From contig JAEDGC010000082.1 of the NCBI GenBank assembly GCA_016297695.1, forward strand, positions 1-5,821: a stretch of DNA of 5,821 nucleotides. Reading direction: 5' to 3'. Below, piece by piece: positions 1-5,547 of this stretch. The position numbers and the translations under genes were made by a program. Under the pieces are notes generated by a model. It was not told the origin of the DNA and did not search any database. It saw only the letters and a list, made by a program, of their open reading frames with translations. This DNA is from Bacilli bacterium (GTDB lineage: Bacteria; Bacillota_I; Bacilli_A; RF39; UBA660). Every line of letters starts with the position of its first letter. Position 1 is the first letter of the stretch.

Positions 1-71
1 AAATAAAAAGCTTATCAGTAAATTAGTTATCTAAAATATATATCTTCGTTTTTAGAGAAAGTTTAGTGATT
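1..71. other. Short AT-rich stretch downstream of the 105-residue gene
   Basis: No gene, promoter or convincing hairpin with a T-tract is visible on either strand. It would carry the 3' end of the transcript of the 105-residue gene, but I cannot place a terminator, which may lie outside the window. Confidence 0.4.
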
Positions 72-389
72 CTATTTATTTTTTGATTTGTTTTGTTTAA
101 GTTCAATTTTTTTCTCTAGTACACTTAAACATTTCCAAGCTCTATCCAAGCTTTGACAACAATATGCTGTAAAACCAAAGTCTTCATCAGATGGCATTTT
201 ATTTTTAGTTGTATAGAATACTTCGTACCAAGATTTGTTTACCATATAGATATAAAAGCCTGGCTTAAGTATACCATCTTTATCTTTAATTCTCTCATAC
301 AAAAAGTCTTCATAAATAAACTCATCTGATAAAGTTCCTTTTGCTTTTCTTGCAATTTGCATCTTTGCTTGATTCTCTTTTGTTATCAT
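72..389 (-). CDS. Hypothetical protein, 105 residues
   Basis: I do not recognise this family. The protein is small and lysine-rich, soluble by appearance, with no signal peptide or membrane segment. The N-terminus (residues 1-20) and C-terminus (91-105, rich in K, E, N and Q) are strongly charged, around a central aromatic part (about 44-80) with the pieces GFYIYMVNKSWYEVFY and FGFTAYCCQSLDRAWKC. Such a compact charged-aromatic layout fits a small regulatory or accessory protein, but no function can be assigned. The ATG at 389 is chosen because its leader (AAAATTAAATT, then ATTATG) matches the leader of the methyltransferase gene almost exactly. No Shine-Dalgarno sequence is present. It has its own promoter, a copy of the methyltransferase promoter, so the two genes are probably controlled together. 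The gene is very likely real because of that dedicated promoter. Confidence 0.8.
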   Translation of the reverse strand: MITKENQAKMQIARKAKGTLSDEFIYEDFLYERIKDKDGILKPGFYIYMVNKSWYEVFYTTKNKMPSDEDFGFTAYCCQSLDRAWKCLSVLEKKIELKQNKSKNK

Positions 390-394
390 AATAG

Positions 395-415
395 AATTTA
401 ATTTTAGTATTTATC
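395..415 (-). repeat. Conserved 21-bp untranslated leader, copy A
   Basis: These 21 bases are identical to 2256-2276. In both places they lie directly upstream of a start codon and read, on the minus strand, GATAAATACTAAAATTAAATT. The position just before ATG suggests a translation-initiation leader that stands in for a Shine-Dalgarno site. It may simply be part of a duplicated promoter block. Confidence 0.75.
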
Positions 416-427
416 AATAATTATATA

Positions 428-439
428 CTCCCTATCGAT
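428..439 (-). promoter_or_regulatory. Operator-like site ATCGATAGGGAG at the start point of the 105-residue gene
   Basis: On the minus strand the sequence reads ATCGATAGGGAG, beginning 2 bp after the -10 box, so it covers the expected transcription start. It is the inverted counterpart of the TCGATRGGGG units upstream of the -35. The centre of its ATCGAT lies 50 bp from the centre of the first upstream ATCGAT. A protein bound here would be expected to block initiation; pairing with the upstream sites could form a loop. Function is inferred from position. Confidence 0.6.
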
Positions 440-441
440 GT

Positions 442-469
442 ATTATACTTGAGCCATATAAAATATCAA
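442..469 (-). promoter_or_regulatory. Sigma-70-type promoter of the 105-residue gene
   Basis: On the minus strand the -35 is TTGATA (464-469) and the -10 is a consensus TATAAT (442-447), with a 16-bp spacer. Transcription should start near 435, leaving a leader of roughly 45 nt. The whole element lies inside a 43-bp block (428-470) that is identical at 2299-2341 in front of the methyltransferase gene. That duplication supports a real, conserved promoter. Confidence 0.85.
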
Positions 470-483
470 CTTTACTGTGTTCC

Positions 484-517
484 ATCGATGGGGGGTCGAT
501 AGGGGATCGATGGGGGA
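484..517 (+). repeat. Three tandem 11-bp repeats TCGATRGGGGR upstream of the promoter
   Basis: The units are TCGATGGGGGG (485-495), TCGATAGGGGA (496-506) and TCGATGGGGGA (507-517), head to tail with an exact 11-bp period, about one helical turn. Each is a palindromic ATCGAT-like core with a G-run on one side (the core of the middle unit is GTCGAT). They start 15 bp upstream of the -35 box, where an activator or a looping repressor would sit. The pattern fits cooperative binding of a regulator on one face of the helix. Confidence 0.75.
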
Positions 518-582
518 CCATTCTAGAGCACTGCTTATACAAATTATTTCAAGCACTATTTTAATAGTTTTATTATGCTGCA

Positions 583-2250
583 TTATTTTAAAAAACCAAG
601 TGTGTAAACCATAGGTCTCATTTTATCTGCCAAAACTTTGTAAACTTCCTTAAATTCTTTTAACAGCTCTGGCATATACTCCCTGCATAGCGCTTTGATT
701 TGATAAAAGCCGCAATCAAAATTCATAATTTGATATTCTGGGTGCTCTTTGTTAAATTGCTCGCGATATTTAAAAGTTTTTCTTACGATATCGTTTGCTT
801 TGTCTATGACAGCTTGTGCTTCTGGTGATAATTCTATAGTTTGAAGTTTAGTGTATACAAATCTTTCTGAAGATGTTTGTGCATCATTAAAGCAATCATC
901 ATTATTGTACTTGAGTGCTAGTGATTCTATTTCTGATTTGCTCATCCAGAAAAATTCGTTTTTAAGTTGGTCATTACCAATTTTTACACTGCAGCAATAA
1001 TTTCCAAATATAGAATATACGAATGCATCATTTCTAAATGAAATAGGAATGTCAACATTCATATTATACGTGTCTTTATCAATAACCCAATTAGTGGTAA
1101 TAAGATTTTTTATAGAATGCACAATGCAACTTTCAAAAATATTTTTCTTAGTTAATTGCATTATACCTCCACCACTTTTTGGATATTTGTTTGTAATGAA
1201 AGTGTGCATATTATTCTGTATTACATTTCCGTGACAATCAATTACACATATATAGTCATCATAAATATTTGCATATTCTACTGCATACTCAATTTTTTTA
1301 ATATCTTTACAGTAAACTATTTTTTCTTTATGTTTTTTACCTAATTTTTCTGAAATAAACTCAGATGTAGTTTTGATATTTTGCCCATCAAAATTGCATA
1401 ATACTTTATCACCAATTATTTTTATTTCTCCATTATTATTTTCAATTAGTTGATGTGTAAAATTATTTCTTTCTTTACTATTTCCACTTTTAAAAATGTT
1501 AAATGTTACTCCCCAATCAGAAGATACATTTGCGAATTCACCAGCACAAAACATAATACCTTTTTGATATTCAAAATTATTTAGAAATAACTCCCTAAAT
1601 TTTATAGATTGTGGCTTAATTAACCATGATGGGTTTGTAAAGCAAGCAATATACAAATTCGTTAAATTAAATTTTCGTTTAATATCTACAATTCTCCAAA
1701 GAAATTGTTTGATAAGTTCCGAACATTCAATTTTTTCTTTTTGCATTTGTTTTTTAACAAAAGTGTTAGAAACACCAGCATCAATATTACCACTATAACG
1801 ACTGCCAGATGCTTTACCATACGGTGGATTTATAAAAAATACGATTGGTTTATTTTCCAATAAAGCATCCTTCAACCCTTTAGGCAACTTATCATCATAC
1901 ACTCCAGTTAAAGATTCTCTTCCTGCAATTGGCTCATTTAAAAAGTCAAAAACAAATGATTCTGCTTCAGGATTAAGATGTGCAGATATATCTAATTCTT
2001 TCTTCTCAAGTGTACTACAATAAAGTTCCTTGAATCTATAGTCTCGAGTTAAATTCTTTGTACCACAGCAATTATCCCACACAACATACTCATCTTTCCA
2101 ATTATTACCTAGCTCTTTAGATATCATTTTGTGAGCATAATCAGCAAATATCTTCGGTGTATAAAACTGTCCTTTATTTCTTCTTTCTTTATCGTCTATA
2201 AATCTATCATAAATCTCGGGAGATTGTATCTTTATCTTTTTTGCTGCCAT
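583..2250 (-). CDS. DNA adenine-N6 methyltransferase, orphan, 555 residues
   Basis: Predicted to transfer a methyl group from S-adenosylmethionine to N6 of adenine in DNA. A GQFYTP motif (residues 27-32) resembles the GEFFTP/GQFFTP signature of type I and type IIG methylases. The AdoMet-binding motif I region is VWDNCCGTKNLT (57-68), followed by an acidic FDFLN (101-105) and the catalytic motif IV NPPY (141-144). Motif I is unusual: the second glycine of the normal GxG is lysine (K65). About 400 residues follow motif IV, enough for a target-recognition part and a C-terminal helical region; its C-terminal end is charged. No restriction endonuclease or specificity subunit is nearby, so it looks like a solitary phage or plasmid methylase used for protection or gene control. 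The ATG at 2250 follows a leader shared with the 105-residue gene, and the gene has its own regulated promoter. A nuclease-methylase fusion is less likely: I see no clear nuclease motif. The recognition sequence is unknown. Confidence 0.85.
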   Translation of the reverse strand: MAAKKIKIQSPEIYDRFIDDKERRNKGQFYTPKIFADYAHKMISKELGNNWKDEYVVWDNCCGTKNLTRDYRFKELYCSTLEKKELDISAHLNPEAESFVFDFLNEPIAGRESLTGVYDDKLPKGLKDALLENKPIVFFINPPYGKASGSRYSGNIDAGVSNTFVKKQMQKEKIECSELIKQFLWRIVDIKRKFNLTNLYIACFTNPSWLIKPQSIKFRELFLNNFEYQKGIMFCAGEFANVSSDWGVTFNIFKSGNSKERNNFTHQLIENNNGEIKIIGDKVLCNFDGQNIKTTSEFISEKLGKKHKEKIVYCKDIKKIEYAVEYANIYDDYICVIDCHGNVIQNNMHTFITNKYPKSGGGIMQLTKKNIFESCIVHSIKNLITTNWVIDKDTYNMNVDIPISFRNDAFVYSIFGNYCCSVKIGNDQLKNEFFWMSKSEIESLALKYNNDDCFNDAQTSSERFVYTKLQTIELSPEAQAVIDKANDIVRKTFKYREQFNKEHPEYQIMNFDCGFYQIKALCREYMPELLKEFKEVYKVLADKMRPMVYTLGFLK

Positions 2251-2255
2251 AATTA

Positions 2256-2276
2256 AATTTAATTTTAGTATTTATC
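2256..2276 (-). repeat. Conserved 21-bp untranslated leader, copy B
   Basis: Identical to 395-415 and likewise placed just upstream of a start codon, here that of the methyltransferase. Its upstream edge overlaps an extra ATCGAT (2274-2279) that copy A lacks, where the sequence is ATCAAT. Confidence 0.75.
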
Positions 2277-2279
2277 GAT
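2274..2279. promoter_or_regulatory. Extra ATCGAT site in the methyltransferase leader
   Basis: This ATCGAT lies 31 bp downstream of the start-point ATCGAT, close to three helical turns. It lacks the flanking G-run of the other sites and the equivalent position upstream of the 105-residue gene is degenerate. It may be a third binding site specific to the methyltransferase promoter. Confidence 0.4.
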
Positions 2280-2298
2280 GATTTAATGCACCCTAATG

Positions 2299-2310
2299 CT
2301 CCCTATCGAT
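2299..2310 (-). promoter_or_regulatory. Operator-like site ATCGATAGGGAG at the methyltransferase start point
   Basis: On the minus strand it reads ATCGATAGGGAG immediately after the -10, identical in sequence and position to the site at 428-439. Its ATCGAT centre is again 50 bp from the first upstream ATCGAT. Directly downstream on the minus strand are two near-repeats, AGGGAGCATT and AGGGTGCATT, which add one helical turn to this leader compared with the other copy. Confidence 0.6.
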
Positions 2311-2312
2311 GT

Positions 2313-2340
2313 ATTATACTTGAGCCATATAAAATATCAA
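2313..2340 (-). promoter_or_regulatory. Sigma-70-type promoter of the methyltransferase gene
   Basis: The minus strand has -35 TTGATA (2335-2340), a 16-bp spacer and -10 TATAAT (2313-2318). It sits in the 43-bp block (2299-2341) that is identical to 428-470. Start is expected near 2306, inside the ATCGATAGGGAG site. No terminator separates it from the gene cluster upstream, so read-through from that cluster may also supply methyltransferase mRNA. Confidence 0.85.
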
Positions 2341-2354
2341 CCTACTTGTATTTC

Positions 2355-2377
2355 ATCGATGGGGGATCGATGGGGAG
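2355..2377 (+). repeat. Two tandem 11-bp repeats TCGATGGGGR upstream of the methyltransferase promoter
   Basis: The units are TCGATGGGGGA (2356-2366) and TCGATGGGGAG (2367-2377), in the same orientation and at the same distance from the -35 as the three units at 485-517. This copy has one unit fewer. Together with the inverted site at the start point it forms the second example of the same control module. Confidence 0.75.
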
Positions 2378-2401
2378 CACTCCTGGAGGCCCTGGATGAT
2401 G

Positions 2402-2836
2402 TCATTCAATACTATCATCGTACATTAAATTATTCTTCACAAACCACTCTTCATTATGTGGATACGGACCAGTATTAGGATAAAGTTCCTGAAGTCTTTT
2501 CACTCTCTGTGCTTTCCACTCAATATGAGTTTTGTAATCATCTTCATTCTTTACCAACTTGTGATTAGACTTTTCCCAACATTTTGTTTCGTTTGCTAGC
2601 ATCGTTCGACGGTAATCTTTTTCATCAAGTACATGCTTTGTCATCTCAGGAAGTTTGTCGTAAGCTTCATATGCTTTATTTTCAAGGATATCCAGGGAAG
2701 AGCGGACTAATGTTAAGATGCTCTCTATTTGATTTTTTGATAGTGGCTTGATATTTTCTATGTGGGAGATTAGGTTGTCCTGGAGGAGTTCGTAGGCTTT
2801 AGCCATCATGTAGTAGGTTTCGTTTATTTCGGACAT
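2402..2836 (-). CDS. Hypothetical protein, 144 residues, paralogue of the 273-residue neighbour
   Basis: Family not recognised. Residues 8-73 align without gaps to two stretches of the neighbouring 273-residue protein, about 41% identical to its second copy. Conserved points include AKAY near the start, SHI, a Q with hydrophobic spacing, and AYxxYDxxPE. The C-terminal signature WKAQRVKRLQ (from residue 107), then EEWFV and MYDD, also matches the neighbour. The composition suggests a soluble helical protein. The open frame runs upstream to an ATG at 2968, but that would overlap the neighbour by 113 bp. The ATG at 2836 leaves a 19-bp gap and makes the N-terminus (MSEINETY) line up with MVDIDFFY of the paralogue, so I choose it. 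It is the last gene of the left-going cluster and stops just before the control region of the methyltransferase. It seems richer in G and C than its paralogue, suggesting long divergence or separate origin. Confidence 0.8.
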   Translation of the reverse strand: MSEINETYYMMAKAYELLQDNLISHIENIKPLSKNQIESILTLVRSSLDILENKAYEAYDKLPEMTKHVLDEKDYRRTMLANETKCWEKSNHKLVKNEDDYKTHIEWKAQRVKRLQELYPNTGPYPHNEEWFVKNNLMYDDSIE

Positions 2837-2855
2837 AAAGTTGGAAAGGTTTATT

Positions 2856-3677
2856 TTAGTAGTTGTCGTTGTACATGATGCCCCTTTCGACGTACCAATC
2901 TTCATCTGAACAATTTTCATTAAGCGATTCATTGAGATATTCAACACGTTCAGCTTTCCAATATTCATGTTCAGTATCAGTCATATCAGATGTTATACTA
3001 ACCTTTTTACCTCTTAATTCAAAATTAATTGAGTTCAATTCATCAATATATTGTTTACACTCATCAGAATATGCATATTCATCATATAGTTTATGCTTTA
3101 TTATTTCAGGAACTTCATCATATACTTCATATGCCCTTTCCCTAATAGTAATCAAAACTTCTCTGATTAATGGTATAATGCACCATAATTGGTCGTCAGA
3201 TAATAGTTGTTTCTTATTTATATGTGAAAAAAGCATTTCATTAAGGTCCTTATATGCCTTAGCAAGTAAGCTGTAATCATCATTATAATTTTTACACAAA
3301 AGTTTTGATTTGAATGATGTTGTTTTTTCAAGAAATAATATATCTGATGTGTATCTTATGAACCTATCATAAAATTTACTATAATCTTTTTTATAATATT
3401 CACCATTTTGGTATTCAAGAGATACTTTATCATACATTTCCTTGCGAATATGTCTATAATTATTTATAAAAATCTTTCTTTCTTTAAGAGGAAGTTTACG
3501 ATAAACAGTCAAAGCTGTTTCATAAATACTATCTAAATTTAAATTTGCCATTTTTATAATTACACCTATTTGAAAATTAGCCATTGGCTTAGTTTTTTTA
3601 ATGTGTGGAATTATAATATTATCTATGTCATTAGACACTTTACACATTTGATTGTAAAAAAAATCTATATCTACCAT
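2856..3677 (-). CDS. Hypothetical protein, 273 residues, with an internal repeat
   Basis: Family not recognised. A 66-residue module occurs at about residues 8-73 and again at about 135-200, and once more in the 144-residue neighbour. All three align without gaps. Shared features are an opening Y, a K at position 6, (S/P)HI at 17-19, Q at 29, and AxxxYxx(V/L)P at 48-56. The first copy is more diverged (about 27% identical to the neighbour's copy). A linker of about 60 residues, charged and tyrosine-rich (YYKKDYSKFYDRF), joins the copies. The C-terminus carries WKAERVEYL (240-248), DEDWYV and MYNDN, also shared with the neighbour. No membrane segment or signal peptide is seen, and no catalytic motif. 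The ATG at 3677 follows an A/T-only leader; the 60-residue gene ends 11 bp upstream, so they are probably co-transcribed. It may be a helical binding or adaptor protein, but this is a guess. Confidence 0.85.
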   Translation of the reverse strand: MVDIDFFYNQMCKVSNDIDNIIIPHIKKTKPMANFQIGVIIKMANLNLDSIYETALTVYRKLPLKERKIFINNYRHIRKEMYDKVSLEYQNGEYYKKDYSKFYDRFIRYTSDILFLEKTTSFKSKLLCKNYNDDYSLLAKAYKDLNEMLFSHINKKQLLSDDQLWCIIPLIREVLITIRERAYEVYDEVPEIIKHKLYDEYAYSDECKQYIDELNSINFELRGKKVSITSDMTDTEHEYWKAERVEYLNESLNENCSDEDWYVERGIMYNDNY

Positions 3678-3688
3678 AATTTAAAATT

Positions 3689-3871
3689 TTAGAAAAGTTT
3701 ATTATTTGAAATTTTATCTTTTGATTTACGATACATAATGCGCTCTACGACAGGCTTGGACATCTCAGGTGATGATATAAAGTTTTCAATTGGTATTTCT
3801 ACAAATTCGCCGTCAAGACCTTCTATGAGGCCTGGATTTAATTTGACTTCCTCGGGTGATAAGTATTCCAT
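3689..3871 (-). CDS. Hypothetical small protein, 60 residues
   Basis: Family not recognised. The N-terminal two thirds is acidic and hydrophobic (MEYLSPEEVKLNPGL, then EGLDGEFVEIPIENF), and the last 20 residues are basic (RIMYRKSKDKISNNKLF). This acidic-then-basic layout is common in small phage and plasmid proteins but gives no function. The ATG at 3871 lacks a Shine-Dalgarno site. It lies 30 bp after the probable replication gene and 11 bp before the 273-residue gene, with no promoter or terminator visible in either gap, which supports membership in one transcript. Being short, it could be a chance frame, but its packing between two real genes argues that it is genuine. Confidence 0.65.
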   Translation of the reverse strand: MEYLSPEEVKLNPGLIEGLDGEFVEIPIENFISSPEMSKPVVERIMYRKSKDKISNNKLF

Positions 3872-3901
3872 CGTTTACACTGTATTTTTTATTTGATTTA
3901 T

Positions 3902-5446
3902 TTATTTTAAAACATCATAGTAAGTTATCAAATCATTAAATTCTTTAACAACATCAGGCATTCTCGAGCAATCTGATTTTTTTACAAATATACCATCATG
4001 TAAAGATATCGCAGTAATGTTGTAGTTTTCGTAAAGGTCCTTGCAAATATGGTTTGTTATGATATCTGTCTCTACAGTATTTAGCATATCATTTAGAGTT
4101 ACCATATCAGATAGTTTTTTGCATTTTTTAATGGGCTTTTGTTTAACTATATCATCTACTATTTCATAAATAGTTTTCTGCGATCTTTTCTTACCAGGTA
4201 TCTTTTCATAAACTTTGTTAGTCTTTGGAGTTGTTATGATAAACTCTCTGATTGAAGGAAAAAAAGTTTTGAAGTACTCATCAACATATACAGCATCTTC
4301 GTTTACACTTTTCCAAGGTCTTCTAAGCTCATATGTTCTTCTTGCTCTTTTTAATTTCTTTATAGATAAATTTAAATATTTGTTTACTGCAGTCTTTGTG
4401 TCATCTCTACTCCATGGTTTGTCAAATTTTTGGCTAAGATACTCATCTGCAATTACTGTATCTATTTTTTTATTACCTTCCGTTTTAAACATGTTGTTAA
4501 CGAATTCCATTACATCTTCATAAAAAGTACCAGAAATGGTTTTTGAAAGATAAAGCTCTTTCTCAGATGTTGGAATTGTTTTAGGTAAAATGGCATTGAT
4601 TAAAGTTGCATGGCAGTTGTGTACATCAAAGCATTCTACGAGAGGCTCATTATCCATATAAACTCGTTGGCGAATATCTTTATCGAGAATGTGAAAACCT
4701 GTGTAGATACGGTTGTCCGGTCTTAGACCTTTCTCTGTTTTGTGTAAATCTGCTGTTCTAATTGGGCAAATATTACCTACAATATCTGTTACCCATAGTC
4801 TATTATAAAATGAGAGGAATATATCTAGTGACCAATATTTCTTATGTTTATTTAGTCGACTTGCTGCTCTATCTTGATGTAATTCAATAAATTGGAGTGA
4901 GTTTTGGTCGGTAAATATTGGTAGGTTGATATTGGATAAGATATTGATAAGTTTTTTATTTACATTAGAGTATTTTAAGTTAACTATACTAGATGAATTA
5001 TAGTTGAATGATTGGTAAGTTAATCTATATAATGTAGGTTTACTTAACCATACTTTATTATTATAGATGTCTGTTGTTTCTCGAGATAATATACATTCAA
5101 TAAGTTTACTATCTGATAATGCTTTCTTTAATTTAAGTAACTTACCATGAGATAAACCATCATAACTAATGTCATTATCTGATATATTGATTTCTCTCTT
5201 GAGAACAAGCATTTCTTCACCAGTGTCATCTTTTTTAATTTTATGATACGCAGTGCTAATAAAAAGCATTAATAGAAAATACAGCTTAGTTATCTCTCGA
5301 GAATTATGAGCTGATTCGCGCGAATTATCTTTAGAAAGGAAATGTTCGTATACTTGATTGTATGTTGCTGAATTTACAGAAAGATTTATTTCTTTCTTTA
5401 ATTTTTTGCATGTAAACTGCTTGATAATATCTTCGATATATATCAT
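3902..5446 (-). CDS. Probable replication protein with a family A DNA polymerase-like palm, 514 residues
   Basis: Likely to act in replication of the element. Residues about 93-143 (with KLLKLKKALSDSKLIE, then KPTLYRLT) have the look of a winged helix, as in many plasmid initiators. The C-terminal half carries motifs in the order of a family A polymerase palm. First comes ECFDVHNCHATL with D274 as candidate metal ligand (motif A). Next is SRDDTKTAVNKYLN with R347, K351, N355 and Y357, resembling the R..K...N..Y of motif B. Then FFPSIREF (395-402) and LNTVETDII with E459, and finally SLHDGIF with H483 and D484 (motif C). I see no 3'-5' exonuclease domain. The ATG at 5446 is preferred; a TTG two codons upstream (5452) is an alternative, and neither has a Shine-Dalgarno site. 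It heads a cluster of four genes and follows a repeat-rich region. The fold is inferred from motifs; a primase-like or reverse-transcriptase-like palm cannot be excluded. Confidence 0.65.
   Translation of the reverse strand: MIYIEDIIKQFTCKKLKKEINLSVNSATYNQVYEHFLSKDNSRESAHNSREITKLYFLLMLFISTAYHKIKKDDTGEEMLVLKREINISDNDISYDGLSHGKLLKLKKALSDSKLIECILSRETTDIYNNKVWLSKPTLYRLTYQSFNYNSSSIVNLKYSNVNKKLINILSNINLPIFTDQNSLQFIELHQDRAASRLNKHKKYWSLDIFLSFYNRLWVTDIVGNICPIRTADLHKTEKGLRPDNRIYTGFHILDKDIRQRVYMDNEPLVECFDVHNCHATLINAILPKTIPTSEKELYLSKTISGTFYEDVMEFVNNMFKTEGNKKIDTVIADEYLSQKFDKPWSRDDTKTAVNKYLNLSIKKLKRARRTYELRRPWKSVNEDAVYVDEYFKTFFPSIREFIITTPKTNKVYEKIPGKKRSQKTIYEIVDDIVKQKPIKKCKKLSDMVTLNDMLNTVETDIITNHICKDLYENYNITAISLHDGIFVKKSDCSRMPDVVKEFNDLITYYDVLK
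5060..5085 (-). promoter_or_regulatory. Possible internal promoter with CTCGAG at the -35 position
   Basis: Inside the replication gene, a TCTCGAGA palindrome (5079-5086) is followed on the minus strand, 14 nt after CTCGAG, by TATAAT (5060-5065). The distance is the same as for the two candidate promoters in the upstream region. It could drive the downstream genes, or be chance in AT-rich coding sequence. Confidence 0.3.
5295..5325. promoter_or_regulatory. Pair of palindromes inside the start of the replication gene
   Basis: TCTCGAGA (5295-5302) and the perfect 12-bp palindrome ATTCGCGCGAAT (5314-5325) have centres 21 bp apart, two helical turns. On the coding strand they are related copies (AATTCTCGAGAG and AATTCGCGCGAA), each encoding Asn-Ser-Arg-Glu. 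They could be an intragenic operator pair linked with the upstream CTCGAG sites, or a small coding duplication. Confidence 0.4.
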
Positions 5447-5475
5447 ATACAATATCTGATTTATTTTTAAACTTT

Positions 5476-5518
5476 TGCTCTGGTCTACTGTGATAGTACA
5501 TCAGAGCATTTTTATTTT
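5476..5518 (+). terminator. Hairpin with T-tract on the plus strand, in the leader of the replication gene
   Basis: Arms TGCTCTGGTCTACT (5476-5489) and AGTACATCAGAGCA (5495-5508) form a 14-position stem with one C-C mismatch, one G-T wobble and a 5-nt loop. On the plus strand TTTTTATTTT follows, as in an intrinsic terminator. On the minus strand no T-tract follows, so there it would be a leader hairpin about 30 nt before the start codon. No plus-strand gene exists to its left, so a transcript ending here would be antisense to the replication mRNA leader. Confidence 0.55.
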
Positions 5519-5547
5519 AATTTTTCAATAAATTTTATATGTAATTC

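Noticed and set aside
485..517. G-quadruplex as the main explanation of the G-runs
   Set aside because: Only three G-runs are present (two in the other copy) and the palindromic core between them is conserved, which fits protein sites better.
555..568. ACTATT/AATAGT hairpin after the methyltransferase gene as a terminator
   Set aside because: The stem is six A/T-rich pairs with a 2-nt loop and no T-tract follows on the minus strand.
2296..2478. A 60-residue plus-strand open frame across the methyltransferase promoter
   Set aside because: It runs through the regulatory repeats and into the end of an opposite-strand gene, with no supporting signal.
2837..2968. N-terminal extension of the 144-residue protein to an ATG at 2968
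   Set aside because: It would overlap the upstream gene by 113 bp, the extra residues (with TTTTTK) have no counterpart in the paralogue, and the N-termini line up from the ATG at 2836.
2863..3276. A 137-residue open frame on the plus strand
   Set aside because: It lies wholly antisense to the 273-residue gene, is serine-, leucine- and tyrosine-rich as expected of an antisense shadow, and has no promoter or leader of its own.
4215..4523. A 102-residue hydrophobic open frame on the plus strand
   Set aside because: Antisense to the middle of the replication gene; its hydrophobic look comes from reading lysine- and asparagine-rich codons backwards.
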